From Acanthosoma haemorrhoidale (taxonomy: Eukaryota; Arthropoda; Insecta; Hemiptera; Acanthosomatidae), in NCBI GenBank assembly GCA_930367205.1, contig OV884009.1:82171189-82235188 (forward strand): DNA of 64,000 nt, written 5' to 3'. The notes under the pieces are model-generated. The model was not told the origin of the DNA. It saw only the letters and a list, made by a program, of their open reading frames with translations, and did not search any database. This document shows, piece by piece, positions 11,490 to 24,659 of the stretch. Position numbers and translations under genes: made by a program. Positions within the stretch are counted from its first letter, which is position 1. Each line of letters begins with the position of its first letter.

Positions 11490-11950
11490 GGGCCATGTAC
11501 ATACGATGTGACTTCAATGAACCAACAGCATGATATTGTGACTAAAAAACATAAATCAATACAGGTGAATGACATTAACTAACGGCCGTAACTAGTAACT
11601 TAAGAGAAAATACAGGAATTATTACCTGGGGGAAAATAACGTAAAAGGTGCCTGGAATGTATCAAAGTATGGAATGAATAAAAAGACTAATAATAATAAT
11701 GATGAATTATGCATTGTATGATGAAAGGAGCCGATAAAGTGTAGATTTAAAGATTGGATGAGTTGGTGAGCAAAGAATATTAATTGCTATGGAGTTTCAC
11801 AGGTTGGCGGTACGGATAATAAGGTATATTTGTTTAAACAGATTGTGCTATGGACCAAAATGAAGGTATAATTATAATAAAACTTGTTACATGTGTTGAT
11901 ATTTTAGTGGACCAAATCGTTTTTCGAAGGAGAACGAGACTGCTGATTGT
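11490..11950 (-). mobile_element. CR1/L2-like LINE, 3' end (copy 2, diverged)
   Basis: Aligns with 4,390-4,680 of this window in the same orientation: GGCCATGTACATAC near the left, GAATTATG, then GAGTTNRTGA and AATATTRATTGCTATGGAG before ACAGGTTGGCGGTACGGATAA. It carries the end of the ORF and the 3' UTR on the minus strand. More decayed than the 4.3 and 22.1 kb copies. Confidence 0.5.
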
Positions 11951-12344
11951 GCGATGTGTTCTTACAGGCTAGACTTAAGGACGTGCGTTGCGATAAATAC
12001 GGAATCTATATTAAGTAAAAAACTGCTATTATATAAATATTGTAGCACTATTGTATACAATTATTGCTAGGACTGACCTCATGAGAAGATGCACCTGCCC
12101 ACACTGATACCGGAGGAAAACTAATTGCTATGGTCGAGTCACAAGTGGAGTGATTCAAGCTGCAACAATCCGAAAACGGCAAGGAAACTGCGGCTTCCGA
12201 CAGCTCACCGCTGTTCAGGGCCGTCCCTGATATCCCTGCTATCTGCCACCAAGCACAGCTGAGTCACTCAGGCCAATCTCTCAATCGACACGAACATCCA
12301 TTCATGATCCCTATGGCCCGCGGTCGGGGGCCCAGAATCCTGTG
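11951..12344. other. Unassigned stretch with GC-rich centre
   Basis: The part at 12,085-12,340 is rich in G and C and dense in short repeats of CAC/CAG character. No long frame is seen. Confidence 0.35.
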
Positions 12345-12425
12345 AGAGGCCTTACAGTCAAACAGGTAAGGTGGTATCTCGTAGCTTTGTGCTATATGAC
12401 CGTGGTGGTAAAAATAATTTAATAC
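12345..12425. repeat. Dispersed repeat, partner at 4,910-4,985
   Basis: Contains GAGAGGCCTTACAGTCAAAC and a following GTGGTAAAAATA that match the partner with substitutions. Confidence 0.55.
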
Positions 12426-12539
12426 ATCCGAAATTTATAACGAATAACTTAAAAGTCTATCCAGGTTATCAAGTCATATTTCAAAGTATTAGATTATTTT
12501 TTCGAGTATTTCAGACCGCCTTAATAGATCAATGAGTAA

Positions 12540-12790
12540 TTATAACAAGTGATATCCACTCACACAATATATAATTATATAATATTGTGTATAATATGCA
12601 CGCATTAAATATAAACACACGTACAAAGCCTAGGAATCTCCCGAAATCACCTGTCACCTCCCGAGCTTGAGGAGGAACCAGGGATGAGGGAGATCCCCTC
12701 CTTGCTCCCGTAGGCTTTACTGCAAGACAGAAGTAGTACCGACTGAGAGAGGGCATGAGAGCCACAGACGCTCCGGACAGTGTTATCTTT
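12540..12790 (-). mobile_element. Diverged Jockey-like 3' UTR (subfamily shared with 28.1 kb)
   Basis: The order CACTCACA..., CACACGTACAAAG, CTAGGAATCTCCCGAAATCAC, CTGTCACCTCCCG and GAGCCACAGACGCTC parallels the antisense view of the main family, and even more closely 28,190-28,320. The 99- and 62-codon minus ORFs here are shadows of the UTR. Confidence 0.55.
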
Positions 12791-13700
12791 GGGTATACTA
12801 CTAGACGTGATGATCGTACCATATCCAAGTGTCAAAAAGGGAAAACGAGGGCTACAACAAAACAGAGAGAAATCGGACCGCTGGAATAAACTAAAACGGT
12901 TTAAAAAGAGTGTAAATATTAATTCAAATACCTGTTAGCGATTGAGTGGCATTGTGAAGTGGTAGATGTATGGATTACACGGAGCCAGAACTCACGAAAG
13001 ATCCTCTCCATGTGGCACCCATGCATCGAATATGTGGATAAATACGTGTACGGAGGTCGACGACCTAACACCTGATCAAACATGGATAAAGTAATTATAT
13101 CTGTAGTATTTGAAATGTTTGCTAGAGATATCAGTTGCTCATTGATAAATGGTGGGTGTGTCAGGGCTCTGGGATCCAGCATTTACAGATAATGACTATC
13201 GAAACCACTCTATCTAGAAATCAGGGATACTATTTTTTTTTGTTATATATCATTCTAATTTTTCTAGACCAAAAACACATGTTTTCACCCGCCCCGGTGC
13301 CCTGTTTTTTGAGAGTCCCAAATTTTAAAGACTTGAACATTAAGGTCTCACTTAGTATAAGAAAGAAATTAAAAATACTGCCATATCTATAGGAGATGAT
13401 TACATTTTATTAATTAATTAATTACTACCATTAAATTTAAATAATTTTCAGCAGGGCGTCAAATTAAATATCTTCACTTCCAAATTAACAATCTGTTTTT
13501 TTTAAAGCATATTTTAAAAAGTCATTAAAACTTTCATGAAAATCGTTTTTGCAACTTCAGGTTAGCAAGTGGATTTTACAAAACCAATAGTCAAAGGGCA
13601 TAAAAAATGAATATGTTCAATTAAAATATAACTTCTACAGATTAAAAGGGGCTGATTACCCTGGCTAAAAAAGTGTGAAGGGTTTTTTATTTATTATTAA
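12791..13700. other. Unassigned stretch
   Basis: Small overlapping ORFs at 12,919-13,182 (-) and 13,135-13,392 (+) show no family motif. The rest is AT-rich. Confidence 0.4.
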
Positions 13701-13707
13701 AAGAAAA

Positions 13708-13792
13708 AATAGGTCGGGACTCAAACCCAGGACCTCTTGATCATTGGTCGGGTTTTTGTTTGGTTGTGATATGTTTATCCACTGTGCAGTAA
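13708..13792 (-). mobile_element. tRNA-like SINE head
   Basis: On the minus strand a box A-like TGCACAGTGGATAA is followed about 60 bp later by GGGTTTGAGTCCCGACC, a good box B and T-arm. The insert length is slightly long for a tRNA, and I cannot fold an acceptor stem. It resembles the T-arm segment of the 176-bp array at 62.9 kb. Confidence 0.45.
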
Positions 13793-15760
13793 TAAATTTA
13801 AATTATTTTTCTTACTTTTTTTTTTTAGATTTTTGGGTTCGTCTCCATCCCAGCAATCTGGCAATATTCTACAGTCTTGATATTGCAGTCTTCTAGCAAT
13901 ATCAACCGACTCAAATACGTTTACAACGAACCAACATTTCTTATGAAAATAGCGTATTATTACAACTTTCTCTGTCAACTGCTAAGAAACAACTACAAAA
14001 ACGCGAGAAACGTTATCACATACAGGCAAAACAACGATAGTGAAAACCGGTTTCCATGACCTTGTGTAACATATTACGGCAGACCACTCAGGTTTGTATT
14101 TTTTTTTTTTTTTTGCGTGTTTTAACAATATCGATTAACTTAGGACATTCTGTAAGTTATTACATGCACACGCCACTCTGACTACAGAAGTAATCAAGCA
14201 TGATGCATTAATACATCTGTGAAAACTATTTTAACATCAGTTATTGCTAATTATTGTAACTATAGTATCTAAAATACTAATCAATATCACATATTAATAA
14301 TAAAATGGCCAAGACCTTTAATTTGATACACTAGACAGATAGGGAAATACTGTTAATTACTAAATAATTTATTAATGTCCTTAATTTACTTTTCGTGTAA
14401 TTTACTTTAACTTTTAATTTACTTTTTATAGCATAATTGAGAGATCAAATTTAAATAGTATGCAGAATACCTTTAGACAAAAAAATACATGGTTTAGTTG
14501 AAGTTGGGAACAAAGTGGCTTTTAATAATAATAATAGAAAAAAAAATAACGATTGCATATTTTTAACCATATATATTTTATTACCCTACTTAAGTATAAT
14601 CATATTAATATTCTAACAAGTTAATACTCTAAAAAGAGACAACTGTAACACTACTTAAATACACAAAATTTTCAAAACAGGCTTTACAGTCTCTTCTATT
14701 CATTTTATTTATTTATTTTTTACATTAGTTTATGTTTCGCCTAATTACACATCTTTAGGACTATACACGAAATAACATTTTTTTAACAGACAACGTTCTT
14801 ATTCATCTGAGATTATGTACCGAATCAGTGACACCCATTATAAATAAAAAATATTTCTTTTAAAATTTCTTATTATATATATTTGGAGTTCATTTCAGTA
14901 TATAATGCTAGAGTAATAATATCTATGACTGGGAAAAATCTTTCTTCAAATTTTTTTGTTTTTAGCATAGTTTTATTATTTTATTTTATTTATTACAAAA
15001 TAATTAATAGCGATTAATTGTGGCATTTTTGTTGTACGTCGTATGTTGTCACAGCATCAAATCTATGTAAAATACATGTCTCTAGTACTCACAAATACTT
15101 GACGGGCTTACCAATGGAAACATGTCCAGTTTTGAAAACACCGCCCAAAAACAAAACATTTTTCTCCCGAGTGCAATGACTGTTGCATTCTGTTCCTAGG
15201 TGTCAACTTTTCAGACCACGGAGTCTGTTGAGGTATACCTTCAAATTAAACTTGGCACCCTAATTAAAACTTAGGCCAAATGATGCAACGGAAACGCGAA
15301 TACGTATAGGGGCGGAAGTGAAACATTAAGATGGCTGGATAGGGGTCGTCCGTTTTACCTGCCAACCCTAACGGCCCACTGTTAGTGAATCCTTGGATCA
15401 GTAGGCTCCACATTGTTTTTTTTCTTTTTCGACCCATTGACAAGGTATATTTTAAAAAGAGATAAAAGAAAGGGTTAGTCTATCAGGTTTCAGAACTTCC
15501 TTTGATATGTGATAACCACGTATTAGCGCTTCCCACTAGCGAGGCAAAAAATTCCAGTCAGTTTTAACACTGGAAAATTCAGATAAAATCTTACATTACA
15601 CGAATAAAGATAAAGGTCCCAGTGCGTTCTAGACATAAACATATGACTATTAAATACTGGTAACTACACCTAACTAATACTAACCTTATACACACATACA
15701 CCCTATATATATACCAAAAGTTCTGTTACAACCTTAGGTCTTAGACAAAATTATATACTC
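13793..15760. other. Unassigned AT-rich stretch
   Basis: Long runs of A and T dominate. A balanced patch at 15,100-15,420 includes AAGATGGCTGGATAGGGG, but gives no readable protein; it could be the decayed 5' part of the mariner copy downstream. Confidence 0.4.
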
Positions 15761-16440
15761 ATGCAGGCCAATAAATGGCTCACTATTTGTTGTTTATATT
15801 CAGGACAAAGGCTCACTGCTTCACTTAAGAAGATTAGAGAAAAGGGAGCAAAGACATTGCTAAGCAAGTACGCAGATGGTCGTCATCGTAAGATATTGTT
15901 TTTGGACGAGAAAATATTTAACATTCAAGAAAAATTTAATCGTCAGAATGACAAAGTGAATGCACACAACTCCCGGAAAACTCAAGAGAAGCTAGTAAGG
16001 GTGGAAAGAGGGCGCCATCCGAGCTTAGTGATAATTTGGTGGGGGTACACCAAAACTTCATTTTTGCGAACATAGCGCCAAAACTCAAGCCAGCAACTAG
16101 CAGGAAGGCATTCTGGAGCGCTTGGAGAAGCCACTCAACAGCACTATCTTTGCTGACTGGGCTTTCCAGCAAGATTCAGCCCTTGCACTCGAGGTACGAT
16201 CAACTAGAGCGGTGGTTGGAGGAGAACGTCCCTTAGTTCATTAAAGCTTCAGACTAAACCTTGGGAGGTCTAGATTTGAACCCTCTGGATTTCCGACTTT
16301 GGTCACACCTGGAATTAATGGCTTATCACAGGGGACCCACTAGTTTAGAGAGCCTTAAAAATGCCCTGGTGAAACCAGTCCGAATTACTACGTACAGCAA
16401 TAGAAGACCAGTCCGGTAGACTACAAACCTGTGTAAAAAG
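15761..16440 (+). pseudogene. mariner-family transposase, decayed and N-truncated
   Basis: The first 104 codons read LTASLKKIREKGAKTLLSKY, then HRKILFLDEKIFNIQEKFNR, which carries the first catalytic Asp (LDEK where SDEK is usual). A frameshift after IIWWG moves the protein to another frame: TPKLHFCEHSAKT, then DWAFQQDSALAL (second Asp, near 16,173), and after a further shift GLDLNPLDFRLWSHLE (third Asp, near 16,273). About 33 codons separate the last two, in keeping with mariner-type DD34D enzymes that cut and paste DNA at TA sites. The N-terminal helix-turn-helix region is not visible upstream, and terminal inverted repeats were not found. At least two frameshifts and in-frame stops make it inactive. 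It resembles transposases I associate with sea lice, which is an unverified recollection. Confidence 0.85.
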
Positions 16441-18672
16441 GTGACCATTTAATTTTCATTCTAACATTTATATGTCAGAGATGTTAATAAATAAATTTCA
16501 CTGTAAAAATTCAATCTGTGTTTCAGTATTCCAACATTAATAACATTATTACTATTATTATAAACATTATTAACTATATATAGAGACAAAAATATACTCT
16601 TTATTTTGTTTGTATATATCAATGAATTAGAGGACGCATAGCTTGAAAAATAACATGGAAAGTTAAGACATAATCTCAAAAACTAATTAAATGATTATAA
16701 ATATAACTTTTCGGTATTTATTTTTAAAAATACTTCATTTTATTCGTTATGCATTACTATCAAGTCACTAAAAATTTCCTTTCCTACAAGTGATTAAAAG
16801 ACGTTGTACAAATTGCAAGACCAATACGCAAACTTCATTTGACTGAGGCAGGCTGAATACGTGATTCTAATATTCACTCTCTGCACGTTCTGAACGTATA
16901 GCTCATATTACTTTTTCGTCTTTGACTGAGGGGTAAAAAAGTGAACTATAAATCTAGAATAGCTTCTGACCTGTGACTTGAGAAATGTTAATTAGCGAAA
17001 AGGATCAGACAGGTTTTTTTTTTCTTTTTCTAAAAGCCTTTCAACGTATTCTGGAATATACATTTAAGATTTCAGATTAATTTAATCAGTTTTACAATCT
17101 TTATCGTGGAAGTTACGGCATGCGTACAATCAGATGAAAGTAGAGCCTCGCCCCTTCTAAGGGTCGACAGTTATGAAAATATGGGTCAGCACCCTATGAT
17201 TATTCAGGCTCAAATTAGAAGAATGTCAGTAATACATAAAAAAACAAGTCTTAAAGCCAGGGACGAAAAATAATGGTCAACTTTCATTTTGAACAAAGAT
17301 CACATGTTGTTTTTCATTTATTTAAGAAAAGAGTTTACTTAATTTATCAAATAAGTAATTATAGTATTATAGTAAAGATAATTGATATAACTAAATTAAT
17401 TGAGAAAACATATATAATTGTAAATTATCATTGATGCTGTTCATTTAATATTCGCGATTCTCTGGACATCATCCGCCAAAATTTATGTTCGCAATTACTA
17501 GGTTGTTTTCTCATTATTTTTATGTTATGGATTATTTTTTTGTTATTAATATGCATATTATATTAGTAGGCTCTGGAAACAAAATTATATTCCAATAATG
17601 ATTTTAACAATCTATCCTTATCACTTGTATCATGAAAAGTAAAACTGTTTATCAACCTATCACAAGTTCGTGTCCAGTCTCAAAAAGAGTACCAATGATT
17701 GCTTTATGGACTGCGAGAAATATGAAATTATTGATGATGATAATAATGCAATTATTATTTACAGTGTAAATATATTAACATATTAGTCCACTTTATATTA
17801 CCACAATATTATTATTTTATAACGTTTACAAGACGCAAAGGAATATCCGTATTTTGACTTCAATTTAAAGAGAGGAAATAAACAGGGATTTTCAAGACTT
17901 GAATATTCAATCAGTTTCTCTATTTTATGGATCAAATGAAACATTAGGTAACATTTTGCTGTTGTAAGAGATATTGACAAAAATAGGTTGTGAAATAAAT
18001 AAACAAAAATAGGTTTCAGCAATTCATGGCTTATATTTTATTAATAATATTTATTATTCATATTTTTGTTAATATCACAAACTAATAATTTCCAATTCAA
18101 TGCTACAATTTCAGCAATATTTAAATCATGATAAGAAATTTAAGTACACTGTTTCTCGATTTAAAAAAAACAATTTTAACAGTGAACTGATATTTTTACA
18201 TAAGACAAGGAAATCCATAATTCTTCTGTAAAAATATTTGAATTTTGCTTTGATACTTGTTGATTAATATGAAAGTATTTATTAATAATAATTTAAATTT
18301 AAAAAATATTTGCTGTGAATTCATGAAAAATATTTTTTATTGAAAAGAAACATTAATATTATTTGAAATTAATTTTTAAATGGAATTATTATTGGTGAAA
18401 TGCTGACAGGGAAAATTTAGGGTGAAAACCTGTTTATTCTATATTGATTAGTTGTAATTATCACTAATGAGTCAGATGTAAACGGATATCACATATTCAG
18501 GATTATGGATGTTGGGGTATAGACCTCAACAGGTATATTGGTACCAAGGTAATGAGGTCCTACCTAGTATCAGGTTTGTCATGTAATCATGTTACTTGCA
18601 GCATTATAAGATTAAAGGTAGAGGCTCTACTTTCATGCAGATATATCGGTCTGTCTATCCGTCGCCTCTGGT
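16441..18672. other. AT-rich stretch with no recognised gene
   Basis: Only short, low-complexity ORFs are present. AGTAGAGCCTCG near 17,146 and its inverse GAGGCTCTACTTTCA near 18,612 (also seen inverted at 36,430) mark a small dispersed repeat. Confidence 0.5.
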
Positions 18673-18850
18673 AAGCTAGAGACATGAAATTTTACAAGAC
18701 TGACGTTAGAAGACATGAAAAATATAGTCATCCAAAACATAAAATTTCAGTAATTTATTAGTCGATTGGTAATAAAAACAAATATATATCTAAAATATTG
18801 TGCAGTTGATGACTTGTCCAAAAATTTGCTTTGAATTGTTTGCATTTTAA
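18673..18850 (+). repeat. Direct repeat unit 1 (partner at 19,222-19,400)
   Basis: Begins AAGCTAGAGACATGAAAT and proceeds through AGTCATCCAAAACAT, GGTAATAAAAACAAATAT and CAAA.ATTTGCTTTG. The partner 550 bp downstream holds the same order with roughly one change in five to six bases. Non-coding. Confidence 0.75.
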
Positions 18851-18934
18851 CAAAATAATTTTTAATCTTCTAACGACAAAAACAGAGATTAAAATACAAA
18901 TATTTACAAAAGCTGAAAATTAAATTTTCAAAAA

Positions 18935-19195
18935 AGGTATGCAATGATGAAAGAATGGAATAATGAATTACAAGTTAAAATTATTCATAGGTCTGTTGTT
19001 TTATTCATCGCGTTGTTACCAATTTTATCATTTGCTACTTTATTTTTTTAAATTTGGACATTTAAATGTTGTTTTAAAGGTCATTTGTTTGAATTTTAGT
19101 GCTGCGGATACCTGAATAAGCGAAATTTTAACCATAAGTACAATATAATACCAGCGACTAAAAACCTTCTTTGAAAAAGAGATACATATTTTAAT
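18935..19195 (+). repeat. Dispersed repeat with CGAAA motif (partner at 41,650-41,885)
   Basis: Both copies contain AGGTATGCAAT, ATAATGAAT, a TTGTT.CCAATTTTAT core, and near the end a GATRCCTRAATA.GCGAAA-type hairpin (19,102-19,126 here). The shared order marks an element family, probably the tail of a retroelement. No coding sequence is preserved. Confidence 0.6.
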
Positions 19196-19221
19196 TTTTA
19201 CTAGAAATCCCTTCCTTATTT

Positions 19222-19400
19222 AAGCTAGAGACATGAAATATTACAAGAAAGTCCCATTTGGCATTAAATGACATGAAGAATACAGTCATCCAAAACATGA
19301 AATTTCATTCATCTATTACTTGCTTGGTAATAAAAACAAATATTTATCTAAAATATTGAGTAGCCAATTATTCATCCAAAGATTTGCTTTGTTTTCATTT
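19222..19400 (+). repeat. Direct repeat unit 2 (partner at 18,673-18,850)
   Basis: See unit 1. Between the units lies the separate repeat at 18,935-19,195, so a composite of two repeat types, or one element interrupted by another, is possible. Confidence 0.75.
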
Positions 19401-19684
19401 CGTTATGCCTGTGAACTGAATTTAAGTTTAATTGAGTAGGGGGCTAATTAACACTGTTTATTTCTTGACGTAGGTTCACGTTACAGCGTTGTCAAACTGA
19501 ACCTCTTAATGAGTACTTAGAAAATAGAAGAAACAGTACCACAAACAAGCGGTAACTCCTTGAAAATGAAGATTAAGGATGTCACATTTTTGAGCGTCAC
19601 TATGATAGAACTTATGTCCACTTTAATATTTATTGTTATTGGGCAAGGAAACTTTGTCTCTGTACAGTGTCCGCTTTGGACACT

Positions 19685-19760
19685 TTGGACACTTTGTGAC
19701 GCTTTGTCTGTTTGGTTCTTGACTTCTTAGCTTCATGTGTGGGTTCCATGTCAGCATTTT
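19685..19760 (-). pseudogene. Jockey-like RT scrap
   Basis: On the minus strand LTWNPHMKLRSQEPNRQ corresponds to LTWNPHTRLKRQELNRR of the RT thumb. The flanks do not continue the alignment. The scrap sits inside a 102-codon ORF whose remainder is unrelated. Confidence 0.65.
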
Positions 19761-21039
19761 ATTGTTGCTACTCTTACAATTCTTAAGTAACACTTGAGTG
19801 TTTTTTTTTACTTTGTTATTAATAAAGTCAATGTCAGTGGTAGTTATTATTCTAATGAATTTATTTTCTCGAGTTGAATATAATTGCGATGCATAGGTAG
19901 CACAGGTAGGAAGTAGAGGTATGGCGAGCATTTCGTTCCTTTATTCCAGTCCTATTCCACCACAGAAGGGGACTTAACCCCAGAAATAAAGATTTGTTCT
20001 ACCGCTGCAATTCACCTTTAAGGGGGGAAAAACTCATCAATAAGCAACGAAATGTTTCATTGGCGCACTGTGAGATCTGAAGCGGAAAGAGAATTCCAAA
20101 CTATAGACGATGTTAAATTTTTAATCAGGTTCAAGTAAATATTTAGAGAACTCTGTGTACAGAGGGCACACATCAGAGGAGTTCTGAGCTCATAAAATAT
20201 GTTCTTTGTATTAAAGTTGATGTCGGTAGAATCAGCAAAGCCATCAACTACTGTCTCGGAACAGTGATAACGCAAATATACAAAATTAATTTCAGACACT
20301 ATCTCCAGCCTCTTATCAGCTCATATATATATCATAGGAAAGGACGCCCTTAACAAAAAATGTATAAATGGCGAGAGGGGGGGGGGGCAAACACTTATTT
20401 TGAATGATAAACCTTTTTTTATTAAAATTTTTCCTACTTACCTATTAACGTGTTTTAAGAAGTCCACAAGATTCAAATTACCCTCTTTCAATCATACCTA
20501 AAAGTGAACCAGACCTATAATTTGCCCAAAGGTTTTTATAAATACTTACTTTTGTCTCTTCACATATAAGTATTTAAAGTTTAATTGTTTACAAAAACGG
20601 TTACACAAAAACAAAATCCCACACTTTACCGAGCCAACAATGGATAGATTCTTTTGTTCAATAATTTGTTGTTGAAGTTTAGGAAAACAAATTTTCAGTG
20701 GCAAATTCCATAAATAAAATTAATTATTATTAATAATTATTTTGGGTGAAAAAATCTTGTAATGTTTCAGATCCAGTTTGATATTGGGAAGAAATGAAAC
20801 ATTTAGCCATCTCCTTAATTAAAATAGAATAAAAAAAAAGTATTCCGAGACCAACATTGTTTAACAGCATCCAGTAAAAACATAGTAACACAAGTTAGGT
20901 AAAAAAGGCAATATGAAGAAGTCAGTAAAATACAATAATGAAACCCTTCAAATTATTACATACAAAAAACAACATAAAAGCTACATATTATTACATTAAA
21001 ACCAAGAGAGGTTCGCCACTTTTTTGTGGAACAGTAGTA
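19761..21039. other. Unassigned stretch with an unrecognised ORF
   Basis: An 80-codon minus ORF at 20,057-20,299 has ordinary composition (MSEINFVYLRYHCSETVVDG) but matches nothing I know. A run of ten or more G lies at about 20,378-20,388. Confidence 0.35.
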
Positions 21040-21110
21040 AAAAACCCACAAAATTTCATCGGTGCTTACTAAAGTGTCTGTATGACGAAGTGATATTGAC
21101 TAGAATTTGA
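21040..21110 (+). repeat. Short dispersed repeat (partner at 40,485-40,550)
   Basis: Shared block: AATTTCAT, GTGCTTACT, AAGTGTC, GACGAAGTGA, TTGACTAGAATTT. In the partner the block begins just outside the right end of the Tc1-like element, so it may be an insertion target that is itself repetitive. Confidence 0.65.
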
Positions 21111-22109
21111 AAATAAACCAGGAGAGAATTTTTAATATTCTGGAGAGCATAGGATAATTTTACGTAACATTAATTTAAATTTCAACCCTGAATCTTTTTT
21201 TCGTGTACCATAATATACATAGTAGCAATCTCTAATTACCTACATATCTCACCATACTATTAAACATCACATTTGGTCGCTGAGGCATTATTTTTATAGG
21301 GATTTCGCCCTAAAAGCACTTTGGGTGCTTTATTCCCTCCTTTCCGAGTTTTTTTTCTATAATTAATTGTATTAATAACTATATATATATATATAAATAT
21401 ATATGTATAAATATGTAGTTTTTTATAAAATTTTTAGATATATTATATACCCTTCATTGAGAATGATCCTCAGCCCTTGGATTGTTAGTGTAAAAGCTCC
21501 TTTATTTATTTTGAGCACCTTCTCACGGGTGTTTGATAGGGTTGTAAATGTAGACCTCAGGTGACACAAATAATGGAGCCAGCATCTGTCGAAGACGCCT
21601 TGATAAAAATGAAAACAGTTCGTGCTTCTGAATTAATCCCCGCCAATGGAATTACTCCCGCCAGCACAGCTTCTCCTTTGAGAGGACAATAGAGTATCAT
21701 AAAGATAATGCTACCCTTGATGACAAATGGTTCACTGTATTTTTCTTGATTGTTCACCATCCATCGAGCGCATCACCTGCATGGCTTCACTATACCCTGC
21801 TACTTTATCGCATCCACAACACTTGTTAGATCTGGACCACAGATATACTTTGTCCATCTAATCAAGCTCTAGCACTCACTTTGTTCCTTCAGGTGTCTAC
21901 CGTTCGATTTGACTACCTCTATTGCCCTCACGCTAAATTATCATTGTTCTTCACGGCCCCAAATATACGACTATAATAGTAAACAAGAAGCTATGATGTT
22001 ATTAATTATTAAGCCAATAATTATCAACTATTTTGTTAGTAAGTAACAATTTATCTTGTATTTGGTATCCCCCCTTGCCCATAAACCAGCCTAAGAACTT
22101 TACCCAAGC
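21111..22109. other. Unassigned stretch
   Basis: The part at 21,545-21,970 is of balanced composition with a 67-codon minus ORF at 21,557-21,760 that I cannot identify. The remainder is AT-rich. Confidence 0.35.
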
Positions 22110-22755
22110 CTACAATTACTGCCTTTAAAGCGGCTGATAAATTGTTTTCTTAGATTTAAACTCGGGATCCCCAGAGACGTCGCATTTCCCAGCTCTACTC
22201 CGAGTTGGGATGGCTGAAGCCTTCCGCTCGTCAGCAATACCTCCTTGGAGCCCTCCTCAGTGCTATCATGACTAAAAGGCCTCCTTTACATTTACAACCT
22301 CCTCCCACTCAAATCAGCTATCAAATCTCGTAACGCTAGATCCCACCCAACCGACCTTTATTTTCTGCTTCCCTTGACTGTTATTTTCTTATACGTGCCA
22401 TAAACCTTTGTAACTCTGTTCCCATCAATATTCGTCATTCATCAACTCTCCCAACATTCAAATCTGGAGTTTACCAGCTCCTTATCTCGCTCCAACGTAA
22501 AAATTCATAATTCGTCATTATAGTTATTTTTTGTTTGTAATCATGCTCTGTTTTCACCTCTACTCATTTATGTTTTTTTTCTGTTAGTTTATTGTACATT
22601 ACATATGTACATAGGTCCTTTATTATCTATAAGCTTGTCATGTATTTCTTTTTTTTTGTCAGGAAGCCATTCAATTTTGTTATTCTTAGGGCCCAATGTC
22701 GCAGGATAAAGTGTTTTTTTCATTCCATTACAATCATTTATCTCCCCGGCTGCGA
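22110..22755 (+). mobile_element. CR1/L2-like LINE, 3' end (copy 3, best preserved)
   Basis: Decayed ORF end: SQLYSELGWLKPSARQQYLL followed by a RSHPTDLYFLLPL segment, then after a frameshift CRAINLWNSVPINIRHSSTL and TFKSGVYQLLISLQRKNS before a stop at about 22,510. A 3' UTR of about 240 bp follows, with TACATAGGTCC, TTATTCTTAGGGC and GGATAAAGTG. The C-terminal LGWL and LWNS motifs are typical of the region after the RT thumb in CR1/L2-like LINEs. No RT domain is left in this copy. Confidence 0.7.
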
Positions 22756-23452
22756 TGACAGTCTTCTTGCTGACTACCACAGCGGTTGAATGGCGGCTGC
22801 ATTAGGTATTCATGACAATAAATCGGCCATCTCTATGGGAAGTGGCCCTTCGTCCCGAACCGTCTTGTCGAAGGTTTCTCAATTTCCTGATAACGATGGA
22901 AGTCCCGCCTATCAGTTTCCAAAGTTTAATGTCGTTCGGGCGTCAAGTCCAACGGAATAATTAACAATGTCCCTCCAATATAATGGAGTAATATGTGTCT
23001 CCATTTTTTTTTTTTTTTTACTAACTTCTCTAGTAACTGTCAGAAACAAATGAATATATATAACCTTATATATCACATATATACATATGTGTGTGCAAAT
23101 GTATTTCTTCAATTTAAATTTGACAGACATTTACGAACGCAGTCGTATCAGCTATCAGGTGGGAGTGCTCAAGGAATCTGTTGAAAAACACGAGGGTGGA
23201 ATATTGTGAAAACGTTATTTTACTAAATTGTTTATTTAAAGTGGTTGAATCCTTAAAATGAGGTCGTCTTTAATTTAATTAATTAAAGAATAAACTTTAA
23301 TGTCGTTTCTTTTTGTTGCAGGTAGGATTTGTAAGAATGTTATTGATAGTTTACTTAAATACAACTATGAAACAATAAACGTTAGTCTTTTGTTACAGGG
23401 AAACTCAATATTGTTTATTCTATTTTGTCGTTATCCTGATTGAAATTAATAA

Positions 23453-23492
<40 letters not shown>

Positions 23493-24659
23493 TATATATA
23501 TTATTTATAACATATATGTATCATATATATGCACAGATCCCTTGCGGACTTTGTTATAACTGTCAAGGGGAAGGGGTTATTATATTTTGAGTGAAGGAAG
23601 GAGGGGAGGGGTGGGGATGTGAAAGAACGGAATTAGAATAACAATATAACCGAATCACGATCTCGATTCATCGGAGCATGGCACCATGGAAAACACCCTT
23701 AGGAAAATTTATGATGAAGGATCAAATTTTATAAAATGTATTACATTGTCGTTTACTTTCTGTTTTCTTTTCAAAGGCAATCCAATTAATTTCCATTTTC
23801 CTCGAGATGAAACGGATGGAGTAAAATAGAAATATAGCTAAAAATTATTTTTACTTTTAATAGGAGATTTCAGATATGTTTAACGATGTCATGACTGCAC
23901 TACGATAATTTACGCTACGATAAGCTCACCGTTCAGTAACGGTGGGATATGTCACCATCTAATCACCAGAGTTACGACTAAGCAATGGGACTTTCAAACG
24001 AGTAAAAAAAAAATTCACATCATAGAACTACCGCTGTTGGCGGGCTGAGAAGGATACCCTTCTGCTACTATTAGAGATTTGTTAAGTCCCAGCTCATCAT
24101 AATCATGGTTAAGGACACATGGAGCATGGTAACGTCAAACGAATTAAAAAGACTCCAAAAATATGTTTAGAGCCAACAATAGAAATCGCGTATTTTTCCC
24201 AGCCAAATTTCAACACTTATGAAAACTATTTCCTTTGTGTTTTTTCATACAAAAAATTTCATTTGTATTTTTGATATTGATGTTTTAGTCAATTTCCATT
24301 TTTGTCATTTTTACAAAAGCCAATTTTTAAGAAAAGTTGAGTCTATCAATATAATTTATATTGATAGTTTATTCACTTTCTTCTTTAGTTGTTTTTGTAT
24401 ATGTAAAATAGCAACCTCACCGTGAAATTACCGACCTATTAGTTTGTTAAACAATAAAAAATTTTGGAAAATCAATTAAGTCAAAAATAGTTGAATAAAT
24501 AAATAAGTAAAAAATCATCAGAAATTAACAATTAAGTTTTAAACAAGGCCATTCATAAACCACTTAACTTCAGGAAGCACTGTGGAATGACTAATTTTTT
24601 GAGGATGACATTTTTTTAATTGAGGAAGCGTTTTATACTACCAAGTAAATTCAATATTC
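22756..24659. other. Unassigned AT-rich stretch with a TA microsatellite
   Basis: A (TA)n run lies at about 23,456-23,490. A balanced patch at 22,800-22,960 gives no readable protein. Short ORFs at 22,912-23,184 and 24,219-24,425 are low-complexity. Confidence 0.45.
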
